This document shows positions 23,520-34,186 of a DNA stretch of 64,000 nt, in pieces. The DNA is taken from NCBI GenBank assembly GCA_025677825.1, contig JAIXMO010000047.1, positions 1 through 64,000 of the forward strand, written 5' to 3'. A program made the translations under genes and the position numbers. Below the pieces are notes generated by a model. The model did not search any database and had not been told where the DNA came from. It saw nothing but the letters and a program-made list of their open reading frames with translations. This DNA is from Helicostylum pulchrum (Eukaryota; Mucoromycota; Mucoromycetes; Mucorales; Mucoraceae). Each line of letters starts with the position of its first letter. Position 1 is the stretch's first letter.

Positions 23520-24844
23520 TTACATTAATACCATAGCAGCATCAAGACTGGTCATACTAGGTCCACGACTGGTCCTATGAGGTAAAGAAGGTCGTCCGTT
23601 TGACGACGAAGCCAAACTTTCAGGTGAAGGAGGAGTACCACCTTCAGCACTTACTGGCGTAAATGATAGGTATTCTGAATTTCTGGGACTCGTTTCACTA
23701 AGGTTGTTATTCAAGAGTTGTTGTTGGTGACTAAAATCCAATAACTCAGCTTGCGTTAGTCTTAGAGAAAGTCTGTGCTGAGGGTTAATGACAGGTGAGG
23801 ATTTTCTGGATCGGATAGAACCTGTTCGAGATAATGGTCTTGTATTATTCGTGATATTATGTTGATCAAGAAAGCGTTCCAAAAAATCTGCAATAAGCGG
23901 TTCTTTCATTGCAGAGAGCTTATATTCTTCGAAAGACTAAAAAAAAAATATTGGTTACTATGTTGGCTGCTGTTACCATAGCAGCAAATATTTTATTTTG
24001 ACAGCTAACATCTGTTGCCATGGCGATAAACGCGTCGTTTCATACTTACCAATTTACCATCACCATCAACATCAAAATCAGCAAACATACAATCGATTGA
24101 GTGCTGAATTTCTTCCGACTGATCTTCATTCTCTTCTGAAATTTGAGACTGTAAATAACCCATAATTAATGTTTTTTGCATGATTTTTTTTTTTTGTAAG
24201 TTCCACGCTTACTAATTGTAACATGACTAATTCCAATTCATCTTTAGAGATAAACCCGTCTTGATCAACATCATACAACCTAAACGATACTATAACAAAA
24301 ATTAAAAATTCATGCAATTTTTTTTTTTAATTAAAGAGCGATATTTTTACACTTCAATTTTTCTTCAAAAGTTCCCTTCATAAACACACTAAGCCCATCA
24401 ACAAATTTACTATTGTAAACAATGTCAAAAACGCTGCTGCTGAGTTTGTACCAAAATATAAACAATACCGAAAATCTATTGATTTTTCTTGATCCCCTCC
24501 ACCAAAAGCTGCATAAAGCCTTTTTAAAAACAAATCATCGTTATTTGACACAGAAGGTAAACACTGCTTTACAGACTAAAATAAAAAATTACATAGTTGT
24601 TAGATAATAGAACGCTTTCTCTTTAAAAAATAATTTTAAACAGTTACGTCTTTAAATACATCTTCTGTAATGTTATTTTGATCTTGTCCTTTTACATTTT
24701 GTCGAAGATTACTAATCTCTTCTGTAGAAACTACAAAGACCGTATATTAGTGTATATATATATCATTGATACAGAGACGCAAATAACTTTACAGTGCGTA
24801 GATTTTGATAAATCGATATTTTCTTTACTCTTGCCTTGTCCCAT
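23520..24844 (-). CDS. N-myristoylated EF-hand protein, calcineurin B/CHP-like, with long Ser-rich tail
   Basis: Exons 24793-24844, 24648-24730, 24469-24575, 24351-24409, 24213-24289, 24050-24148, 23520-23936; 297 residues. It begins MGQGKSKE, a typical N-myristoylation sequence. Then STEEI, a degenerate first EF region, IDFRKFVDGLSVFMKGTF, and two complete EF loops: DVDQDGFISKDE and DVDGDGKLSFEE. The order and spacing are those of calcineurin B and the calcineurin-B-homologous (CHP) proteins, which bind calcium and a helical partner at membranes. It differs by a tail of about 120 residues rich in Ser, Pro and Arg (SRTGSIRSRKSSP). Calcineurin B itself is about 170-175 residues, so this is likely a distinct relative. 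The divergent promoter is shared with Erg4. Confidence 0.82.
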
Positions 24845-25346
24845 GTTTCTTATTCTGAATAAAGAAATTACGTACAACAATTGCATCATTGTTCTACATT
24901 TTAATAAAAAAAAGAGGCTTAAATTCAGCCGGGTTGTTTTTAAACAACCGCCTAAAAAAAAAGAGTTTGCTGTTAAACTTACCGGTGGTTTCTGCAAGCA
25001 ATCCCGGTTTGATATTTCCATTACTCGACCAAAGTGAAACCAATATAGTACTAACTTGTATACCGTCTTAATAGGGATTGCGCCTTTTTTTTTTTACGAC
25101 CTCATCCGATTTATTTTTCCCTAGAAAGAGTAAAGGGAGGGATAATACTTTATTCAAAAAAAAAACCTTTTCCCATATTGCTGTGTGAAACGATCGGTTT
25201 AACAGTTGTTCCGGTAAAAAGCTATTTTACGGATGATTTTACCCCGCGCGCATTTAAAACAAAATGGATATAAAAGTACAATTTATTTATTTTTCTTGTT
25301 TCTCTTCTTTTTTTTATATATAATACTCTCTTTTTATTTGTTTGTA
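24845..25346. promoter_or_regulatory. Divergent promoter region between EF-hand gene and Erg4
   Basis: About 500 bp between two divergent start codons. Pol II TATA-like TATAAAAG at 25269-25276 is 71-78 bp before the Erg4 ATG. T-runs and a CCCCGCGCGC patch lie at 25240-25250. No gene inside. Confidence 0.55.
25269..25276 (+). promoter_or_regulatory. TATA box of Erg4 gene
   Basis: TATAAAAG 71-78 bp upstream of the ATG at 25347. Confidence 0.5.
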
Positions 25347-26939
25347 ATGGCTGTTAAAGACGTCACCGCAGAGGGAAAACCTGCTGTAAATGCAAACGGC
25401 GTCCCACTATTCAAGAATAAAATGACAAAACTTGATGAGAAGCTAGATAATGAAGTTGTGTATGAGTTTGGTGGACCTATCGGTGTTGTATGTATGATGT
25501 TGGGTTTCCCTTGTCTCATGTACTACTTTTGGGTTTGCCTTGAATTCAATCAAGGTAGAATCATCACTCCTGCATCTTATACTAAAGACGGTATTATTCA
25601 ATTCGTCCTTGAAGAGATCGTCGCCAAGGTTAAGGTCGGTGCCGCCCCTACTCTCATTGCCGCAAAGATTTATTTGGGTTTCGTGTTATACTCTGCCATT
25701 TTAGCTTATACCATGCCTGGTCCTGTTATTGAAGGTCTTCCTCTTCCTTCTTTGAAGGGCGGAAAGGTAAATTGACAGTTTAAAATTTTTATTTTTTTTT
25801 GCACGTTTTTTTTTTTTTTAGTGCTAAATTTTTTTTTTTTTTGTGTAATAAGCTCAAGTATCTTTGTAATGGCTTGACTTCTTGGTACTTTACCCTCATA
25901 TTTTCTGCAGTTCTTCATCTTACCGGTATTTTCCGTTTAACTTCTATTATTGAGAATTTTGGAAGCATTATGACCGTTGCCATTATGTGGGGTTTCACCT
26001 TGACTGCTCTTGTGAACGGTACTTCTGTCATTATGGGTAAGCAACATCGTATGTCTGGTAATGTTTTCTACGATTTCTTCATGGGTGTTTGTTTAAATCC
26101 TCGTATTGGTAAATTGGACCTTAAAATGTGGGCCGAAACACGTGTCCCCTGGCCCGTTCTTTTCTTCCTTTCTGTTTCTTGTGCTTTGAAGCAATACGAA
26201 TTACGTGGTTATGTTAGTGGTCCCGTCGCCTTTATGGTTCTTGCTCACTTCTTGTACTGTAATGCTTGTCAAAAGGGTGAAGAATGTATTCCTACCTCTT
26301 GGGATATTTTCTATGAAAAGGATGGTAAAGTATTTATATGTGTGTTGTGTGTAATGTAAAGCAGGGAGATATTAAATACGCGTTATTTTAGGTTTCATGC
26401 TTATTTTCTGGAACATGGCTGGTGTTCCATTCACTTACTGTTATTCTTCCATCTATCTTATGAAGTATGAATTGACTACTGGTCAAACCATTCAACATTC
26501 TTGGGCTTACACCGTTGGACTTTTTATCACTCTTCTTTTCGCTTACTATATCTTTGATACCGGTAACTCTCAAAAGAACCGTTTCCGTATGGAACAAAAT
26601 GGTTCTTTCGTTACTCGTGCCGCTTTCCCTCAACTTCCTTACGGCCATATTAAGAACCCTACTTATATCAAGACTGAACATGGTAACTTATTATTAACTT
26701 CTGGCTGGTGGGGTATCGTTCGTAAGCCTCATTACACTGCCGATTTAATCCAATCTCTCTCATGGGGTTTAATCACCGGTGCTGGATCTTTCTTACCTTA
26801 CTTTTATTTCTGTTTCTTCGTTTGTGTATTGACTCATCGTGTATCAAGAGACATGGAACGTTGTGCTAAGAAATACGGCACAGATTGGGACAAGTATTGT
26901 GAAAAGGTTCCTTATATCTTTGTCCCTTACGTCTTCTAA
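25347..26939 (+). CDS. ERG4: Delta(24(24(1)))-sterol reductase (C-24(28) sterol reductase)
   Basis: Exons 25347-25766, 25853-26324, 26392-26939; 479 residues. Catalyses the last step of ergosterol synthesis in the ER membrane, NADPH-dependent reduction of the C24(28) double bond. Polytopic protein of the ERG4/ERG24 family. Signatures: FGGPIGV near residue 35, NGLTSWY after exon 1, FFMGVCLNPRIG, the NADPH-site region LLTSGWWGIVRKPHY, and the C-terminal family signature DMERCAKKYGTDWDKYCEKV followed by PYIFVPYVF. The terminal signature and the FFMG-NPRIG motif separate it from lamin-B-receptor type C-14 reductases, although those share the fold. Codon use is strongly C/T-ending compared with neighbours, suggesting high expression. 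Confidence 0.93.
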
Positions 26940-27188
26940 TTCCCTAATTTTCCTCACACTTCCTCATCTATTCACTTCATGTATATTTAAAACATTTTAA
27001 TCCCTTAGTTAATCTTTTATCCTTTTTTTTTTGTTATTATTCGATACCTAATTATTACACAAATCCAATGAAAAAAATAACCAAAATATAAAAGAATAAA
27101 AGAATAAATTGACACTCAAAAAATACTATATTAGGATAATTTATATTTACAAAGAATTGATTTATTATTTACACACACATACAACGCT

Positions 27189-28453
27189 TTATTGGTAAGA
27201 TGGTAACCCATCATCAGGTGGAGTAATCATGATGGAGTGATAAGAAGGTAAAATAGCGCACGAAAAGCTGGATTGGATATTTGTCGACGAAGTTGCCGCT
27301 GTCGGGCGGTAGGCAAAATAATCGCCCGGTTCTGCACTGGAGGAGGGTGGAGTCAACGGCGAAGATTCATCCGCAGGCGGCGAGTAGTAAGGTGAGGAGT
27401 CCAAATAAGGCAAGGGAGAATAAACCGCAGATCGCCACGCATTTTCATATGTAGGCAATTCATTTTCGTCATCTTGACTTTCAAATTTTTCATTGACGAT
27501 TTCTACCGGTATCGACGCCCGCAATTCTGATAAATCGCCTTGCTTATTAATAAGAGACATTGTAAACTTGAGCTTGTGCTCTACTTTAAAGAACTGGTTG
27601 TGTGTATCACACTGAACGGACCCAAAAGAGTGTGGTACAGACATGATTTCGGTTTTGTGCCAGTGTAACCCAGTCGAGGGGAATGCCTCGTCTCTAAAGA
27701 AGCGTACGATCCTTGATTCCGTGTGCATGGCTGCTGTACTACCCAGTACAAAACTTGTGTACTCTTTCAAGAAGCAAGACAAGTATCGAACGTGTAAACC
27801 TGAGTTGGGTTTCGGTACCAACGATAATTCAATAGGAATTTGTTCTCCTCTACGATAAAGTTTCTTTGGTATTGTAATTTTGTAATCAATCTTGTCTGCC
27901 CACTCGTTTGAAATTTGCATGGGAATATTGGACATATGATAGGATGGTGTGTACTGACGGATGACTCGCAGCAATTGTCGGTCAATCAAGTTGGGTAGAA
28001 ATGCTGGTCGGTCAACGGTTATTTTCAGCTTGTACGACAATGAACCGTACGAATTGGAATCAATAGATTCAGATAAATTTCCTGGAAGAATATATTCAAA
28101 GGGGTATTTATAAACGTTCGCTGCAAGTGTGTGAAGCTTTTTTTGGTTGACTAAAAATGTCCAATTGTGTTCTAAAACAGTCATCTCTTTCTTGTGTTGA
28201 TGATTGCCTGCCCAATAAAAAAAAAAGGTTAGGTACGGATCGATTTTTTACTCAGCAAAAAAGGTATACACTTACGTTCACTCCATTGCACTTTCATTCT
28301 TCCTAATAGATTTAAAGTAATCGATTTGACCTTCATCGTTTCCTTGGTATTCAAAATAACGCAACCTCGCAGCACGCAACCAACGGATTCTTCAGGGCTT
28401 CCTCTAAGAATAAGGGTATCGTTTTCAACGTGAATTTTAATATGATGTGACAT
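27189..28453 (-). CDS. Alpha-arrestin (arrestin-related trafficking adaptor)
   Basis: Exons 28276-28453 and 27189-28207; 398 residues. Arrestin N-domain (MSHHIKIHVENDTLILRGSP, CVLRGCVILN, VKSITLNLLGR) and arrestin C-domain (IDYKITIPKKLYRRGEQIPI, VEHKLKFTMSL). The C-terminal tail is Pro/Ser-rich with PY-like motifs LPTYEN, LPSYHS and a final LPSYQ. Alpha-arrestins recruit HECT ubiquitin ligases of the Rsp5/Nedd4 family through PY motifs to internalise membrane transporters. The strict PPxY form is replaced here by LPxY, which is also used by fungal arrestins. Converges on Erg4 with a 249-bp spacer; a TATA box lies 66-73 bp upstream. Confidence 0.9.
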
Positions 28454-28518
28454 TATGAAAAAAAAGGGGTATAAAACAGAAATGAAGGAAAAAGAGGGAT
28501 TTTGAAAAATCGTTTCTA

Positions 28519-28526
28519 TATTTATA
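28519..28526 (-). promoter_or_regulatory. TATA box of alpha-arrestin gene
   Basis: TATAAATA on the minus strand, 66-73 bp upstream of the ATG at 28453. Confidence 0.5.
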
Positions 28527-28671
28527 CTCTTTTAACAATAAGATTCGTCGTCTTTTTTTAGATCTACCGAATTTTTTTTAAGTTCTAGACAATTTTTTTT
28601 TTTTTAAAGTCTTGATTGGTGTTACTTTTTTTTTTTTGTGTATTAAAAATTTCTTTTATTAATTTTTTTTT

Positions 28672-28776
28672 CTTGCCAGTCGCTTCGTCAAACGAAGACA
28701 ACGGGATCTATGATAGGGCGATGTCCATGTAACAGTCTTCTACATTACTGTAGGGTGATCCCGGTAATCCGGCAAG
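28672..28776. other. Structured GC-rich element of unknown nature
   Basis: 105 nt with nested complementary segments. Outer CTTGCC/GGCAAG, middle GGGATC/GATCCC, and local hairpins CTTCG-TCAAA-CGAAG and CTACA-TTAC-TGTAG. It stands out as GC-richer than its surroundings. Could be a small structured RNA or a non-autonomous transposon; no known RNA family was recognised. Confidence 0.35.
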
Positions 28777-30228
28777 CTATCGCAAAGATCATAGATTAGT
28801 AATACTACTATACTTACTTTACAAATACAAAATAAACTTTTTATTTTTCGTTAAAAAAGATTTTGTGTTCTCTGTACCCAGAGGAAAATAAAATAATCCC
28901 ACACTTCTTCCAACCCCGGCAGCATTGTGAACTCTTACAACTATTACTGAGATTTTGTTTCATCTTTATCCGCTGCACATGTACTTGATCTTATCATCAT
29001 ATTCCCTCATTTGCACCGTTATTAAATTTATCCTTTTTCTTTACGGTACAAGGTTTTGTAATTTTTTGAACTACACGGATACCACCGATATCTTTTTTTT
29101 TTTAAAGACTCAGCAGCCTTGATAGTGATCTTTTAGACACTAGTTTTAACGGGGAGAAAAGACAGCAATCGCTTAGATTATTAGATATACTTGACGTATT
29201 ATATACTCGCCTATCGCTTTCCTATTTATCACAGGGACCGGTAGACCCGCTATGTTGTTTATTGGAGTATGTAAACAACACCCGATTTTTAGTTTTCTGA
29301 GTTGTAACTTGAGGGGAAATATATTTTACTCTTGCCTATTTGAAATCCAGAGAGACGCCCGTTTTTTAATTTAAGAGGTGACATATTCCTTTATCTCATG
29401 TTTGACTATTAACTTGCTTTAGCTTGGTATTGACATCCATGTGATCATTTAGTAGAAAACCTTAAGAAACCATTTAAAAAATAATAGCTAATGAAAAATT
29501 AGAGCGTGTGTGTGTGAGAGCGCTGGATTTTTTTTTTAATAATTGTACAAGTATGACAGCCCGAAATATTTTGACTCGTAAAACAAACTAAAGGCTTGAG
29601 AGTATATAGCGCGTAAACCTAAAAATACAGGCAAGATAAGCAAATAAAACATGTGTTAATCTAGCTTTCTTTCTTTTAAAAGTAATATTAAAGACATGCT
29701 TCTTTGATCCGATAGGGAAAACAATTAATACTTTTTAGTTTACAATCGTCGTCGGAGCCTCGCACGCACCACCTTTTTAGATCTGCATTATAGTTTACAT
29801 GTGAGCCGACTAAAAAAAAACTATAGTAATTTCTTCTTTAATTGCACTGTATGTATAACGCATAAAGTGTAATATTTATTTTTAAATATTACACAAGGAA
29901 AAAGAGATCTCAAAATTTGATAGTTATTCAAAAGCTACAAACATAATAGGGTATTAAAAGTAATATAGGCTAGAGAGAGAGAGGTAGATGTTTATTCTGA
30001 TAATATCAGTAAAGATAATTAGAGGGAGCGGGAGAGAACCTTTTACGGCAATCGAACTTTGCTAAAGTAGACTGGTTAATAATGATATCTTCACTCGGAA
30101 TAATCATCTTTTACGGGGGGGGGGGGATAAATCAACATAGATGTGAGTGATTTCGAAGTCGGAAAGGTTGATAGAAAGTCCCCCGTTAATTATATGGCTT
30201 CGGCATATTTCCCCCTCTGCTTTGACTT

Positions 30229-30425
30229 CTATGCGATGATGAAGTAGAAGGGGGTGTTTATATCGACATACCGATGGAATATGCGAGGGTTATAATTTAT
30301 TCGGACTTTCGTGGCCATGACAGGTTCAAGGGGACCTGCCAAATAGCAGATGTCTACTTTTTCCGTGTCATGGAGCAGCTCAAACTCATTTCTTGCTTTT
30401 TCAATATTTTCCGGACTTTGCTGAA
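30229..30425 (-). pseudogene. Decayed gene fragment, unknown family (copy A)
   Basis: An open stretch of about 60 codons ending at a stop at 30229-30231, read on the minus strand. Sequences such as PENIEKARNEFELL, ICYLAG and TKVRINYNPRIFHRY match plus-strand sequences at 53821-53880 and 54273-54400 at the protein level. Upstream reading (to about 30600) is protein-like in pieces but broken by stops and frame changes. No function can be named. The promoter-like element 30690-30768 lies upstream on the same strand. Confidence 0.5.
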
Positions 30426-30689
30426 GTCCTAGATAAATCCGGGAAAATTCTGGCAGGCGTTCTATTTACTCGTTCAGAAAAAAAGTATGGCGTATTGCCT
30501 TTTTGTTACGCAAGCAGGAACTTTGTTCCAAAGGTAGTCTGATACGATATCACAGTCGGTTGAAGCACAACGTTCGTAACAAGCGCTTTTTTTTTTTGTA
30601 CAGCGGTAGCTTTAAGAAGAGCAGTATCATTTTGTAAGGACATAATAGAAGAGATATACATAAAAGAAAGAAAAAGTGGTTTATTTTTT

Positions 30690-30768
30690 CTAAAAAAAAA
30701 GATAAAATAATTTTTGGATTGATAAAAGAGCGATGCATGGGGATACAGATTAAAGTCCGTTGAAAAAA
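30690..30768 (-). repeat. Promoter-like element shared with 62304-62385
   Basis: On the minus strand reads TTTTTTCAACGGACTTTAAT, then CTGTA, a C-run, GCAT, TTTTATC.ATCCAA, and TTATTTTATC followed by a T-run. The same succession with a few changes occurs on the plus strand at 62304-62385. Confidence 0.65.
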
Positions 30769-31369
30769 TGGGAGTACTCAGAGGTTTGCACTTAGACAAG
30801 TGAGTGCAATAGGATTATGTTTTTTATTTAATGCATTTGGGGACATTTACAGTTTCCAAAAAAAAAAAAACCCCCTATTTTTATTCAACTTTTGAAAAAA
30901 GTGGCAAATAGCAAAAGAAGAGAGAAATGCAGAGGTTGAGAAAGGAACATGCCCGCGCGTCTCTCGCAGCTCAGAACAGAAGAGAAGACAAAAGGTAAAT
31001 ACAACCAATTTCGAGATTCGTTACTATGATCAAGCGAAATATGTTTAATAACAAAGACTAAAAAGCCAATCATCACAAGCCATATCTCTTTTTTTATTAT
31101 AGTGAGAAGTTGAAGTTTAGATTCTACTCATTTGAACGCTAAGCTCTGTACTTGAAAATCACTATACCTACTATAGTAGGTGCTTAATACTTAAGTTTGT
31201 CGCAGCGTTATGTAATCTGGCTAGTGAATAATACTCTTTGAAGAGTAACTAGACCGTAATAATCCCCTTTTTTCCTAATCGTATCCTTCATATCATCACA
31301 CAATATAATAAATTTCCTATCCGATATATTTATGGTACAAGGTTTTTTTAATGCAAGTTTTATGTTCTA

Positions 31370-32370
31370 TTATTTATTAGCAAATCCGTCCATTCTCTTT
31401 GCTTTCTTGGCTCTGTATGCCTCAATGACCGTATCTCTCTCACTATCCAATTGTTTACGTGCGGCAGCACTCATTTGCTTAAGACTTCTCTTGTGAGATG
31501 CCTTTAATAATTTCATATTTTCATCTTCTTCAGATTCATAACCAGTATCCTTCTTTCCAGCAGCAGGAGTTTCAGTTGTTGTCTTTCCCTTTGTGGTAGT
31601 TGCCTTTGTGGTAGTTCCCTTTGCGGTAGCAGCAGCTTGCTTAAGTTTAGCAGCTTCCATAATCTATTTTTTTTTTTTTTGGTTTATAAAAATATTTCCC
31701 CTTTTCAACACAAATATATTTCTCTTACCTGTTTCTCACGTCCACGAACTTTGGGTATTTTATTCAATACAGGTGGTGCATCAGCAACTTCACCAAATTT
31801 AACCTCATCCTTCAAATCATCAAAATCACGGCCACCAAAGAACTCTGCCTCCTTAAGAATCTTGGCAGACTTCTTTTGCTTTCTAGTTTCTTGATTACGC
31901 TTCTTTCTGTCACTAACAGGCTTAGATGCCTTTTGAGCGGATAACATATCCGATTTATATTCACTTTCAACTCTTTGAACAAAATCCTTCATCTTTTCTC
32001 CAGGTTGAATACCAACCTTTTTCTTTGTTCATACGAAAAAATAAATAAGTAACCAGTTCGAAAAAAAAAAATTGCTTGCAGAAAAATACTTACTGTACTC
32101 TCTTCGGTTTGAACACCATTTTTAATATCAATCTTTTCTTGTTGTCTTTTGATTGCCATTTCCTTGAACCTGAACAAACGAGAAAACCCTTTAGGGGTAT
32201 CAGCACTTGACATGACATCGTCTCCAGTGACAGGAAGATCGACTCTTTTTTTCCGTAATATATTAGCAAAAAAAAGAAAGACTAAAGATCGAAATAGCTT
32301 ATAGAATATATAATACTTACTCGGCCTTTCTTGCTTTACGAATACTAGCTTTTGCTCTTTTATGAGGCAT
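31370..32370 (-). CDS. CCDC137-like nucleolar coiled-coil protein
   Basis: Exons 32321-32370, 32094-32244, 31729-32016, 31370-31663; 260 residues (the third exon could start 6 nt earlier at 32022, adding Lys-Lys). Basic N-terminus MPHKRAKASIRKARKAE, then FSRLFRFKEMAIKRQQ, KMKDFVQRVESEY, a lysine-rich coiled coil, DEVKFGEVADAPP, and the C-terminal helix LDSERDTVIEAYRAKKAKR. The order F-KRxE-E, VKFGEV-PP and ER-AYRA matches the coiled-coil domain-containing 137 family, thought to be nucleolar or chromatin-associated. A Thr/Lys repeat (TTTKATTTKGKTTTE) lies at about residues 170-185. Role inferred from family only. Confidence 0.75.
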
Positions 32371-32668
32371 GACGATTAAGTTAAATAGTATGAATAAAAA
32401 ACCTCAAAAAAAAAAAAGAAAAAAAATCCAAGTAAGGCTCTCCCAATTGGGAAATACAGTCACTCTAAAGAGGTCACGATCCTCTTTCCTTGGAGCTTCA
32501 TCAAGTTCCTGAGGTAGGCAGAGTCATAGTTTTACACAAGTATTGGATCAAGTATATCATATTCTATCTGAACTATCACTAATCTTTCCCCTATGAGAAA
32601 AAAAAACCCTCCTTAAAAACAAGCTTGAGTATTAAATCTACCCAATTAATCATTTATTAAGTCATCCT

Positions 32669-34186
32669 CTACATAGCGTGATTATTCTTATATTCTATAT
32701 AGCATCGCATATGATATACAGTACCCGGTGCCTGACGTGCTACTGGAGAATCATTATCAATTACAGGTAATTTTTTAGCCCAGGTTCTCACCATAGGTGG
32801 AAGGTATTTATATTGAGGAGAGTCGAATTGAAGGATTTTATGACATCGATAACATGGAGCTGTGAACAAATCGTGGTAACTTGCAAACCAATCCTAAAAA
32901 AAAAGACGTATTCGTCACTACTACTATTTTGATACTCTATACACTTGTACACTTACCAGCATGTTAAATAAGGATTCTTTAGCAAAAAATACCAACATAT
33001 CTTCGAAAGCATCAGTTGCTAATAAATTTACTTTTTGAAATACTAAATATTGGGAATCTTGCCAGAAATTTTTCTAAAAAAAAAATTTGTATAAGGTACT
33101 TGGTCTACTATCATTCTTTTTTTCGATCTTGCAAACCTCTTCTTTAACGCCTTTAATATCGTATTGATGTACTGTCAACGAATCTGAATCTCGCTCGTAT
33201 TCCAATTCTAAATCTGCTACTAAAGCTTTTCGCGCACAAATCTACATTGAATTTACGTAAATAATTTTGAATTTACTTTTTCTTGAAATAACATAATACC
33301 TTGATACGACATGTTGAACCTGTAAATGTAACTCTTTCCTCTTCTTCAAACGTAGCTGTAAAAACTATATCAGTCGGTTTCTTTTGTGATATCCATTGCT
33401 CAATATATGTAGTGAAGAATAATTTTCTGAAAAAATGGGCTTTTTTAGTTTTTCTATACGTTTGCTAGATTTGATGCGAACTTACGGTGGAGCGATCAAG
33501 GCTGGTTTTTGTTCAAGTACAATTGATGATAATTGTCTACGGATATTTATAAACATTAGACATTTCTATTATCGTAAAAAAAAAGGTGATAATTTTACTT
33601 GTAGGCATATTCCGCATTCACTTTAACTAAAGATCCAGTTTCTTTCGCTTTTGCTGAATTGGCTTCCTCTTCTCTAAATCGAATTTCCTCTTCCGCTGCT
33701 TCCTTTTCTGCCTCACTGAAAAAAAAAGGGGAGGGGGGGTTTACTAAACCTTTCTTATTGTTCGTGAACTTTCTTTTACCTTTTTATCAGTGCCCAGTTA
33801 AACTTATTCTCATTAGCGACAATTTGTGCGTGTTCCAAAGCACCTAAAAATAAGACAAAATATCTTTTTTTAAAAAAAACAATACGTAAACGGGAAGTGG
33901 GGATCGCTACCTTTCAAGTTCTCTCCTTGCGAAGATAAGGTATTTAAATCGCGTTTCACTGTATTAAGTCGATCGCTGAATAAATGTACAAAATTGGGTC
34001 CTTTTTTATCGGATTGAACGAGTTCTGTAAAGTACTTGAGAGATGATCGAATTTCAGATACCTGAGAACAGAAAATATCAGTAAACGCTACAACATTCCA
34101 TTCTTTAATCAACGTACTGTTAGTATAGTACTATCTATATTAGCGATATCTCTCTCAATCTCGACAGGTTCTCTAGTTGACATCAT
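32669..34186 (-). CDS. MED27: Mediator complex subunit 27
   Basis: Nine exons: 34118-34186, 33911-34061, 33780-33843, 33599-33715, 33486-33536, 33300-33426, 33137-33241, 32957-33073, 32669-32893; 341 residues. The N-terminal helical part (REPVEIERDIANIDSTI, VSEIRSSLKYFTELV, coiled coil of EAEKEAAEEE) belongs to the Mediator tail. The C-terminal part has the Med27 signature LFTAPCYRCHKILQ, MVRTW, and HMRCY, a Cys/His cluster likely to bind zinc. Med27 sits at the head/tail boundary of Mediator and helps activators recruit RNA polymerase II. Two adjacent ATGs (34186 and 34183) could start translation. All introns are 45-70 nt and phases agree over the full length. Yeast Med3 is the distant counterpart. 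Confidence 0.87.

Larger units (their letters stand above)
28454..31369. other. Gene-poor spacer with structured element and decayed gene
   Basis: About 2.9 kb. It holds the arrestin promoter, a GC-richer inverted-repeat element (28672-28776), a 12-nt G run (30115-30126), a decayed gene fragment on the minus strand (30229-30425), and a promoter-like element shared with 62.3 kb (30690-30768). The rest shows nothing recognisable. Confidence 0.5.

Noticed and set aside
30506..30799. 97-codon frame on the minus strand, as a gene of its own
   Set aside because: It runs through the shared promoter-like element and poly-T, and the protein-like pieces are in other frames. Treated as part of the decayed copy A region.
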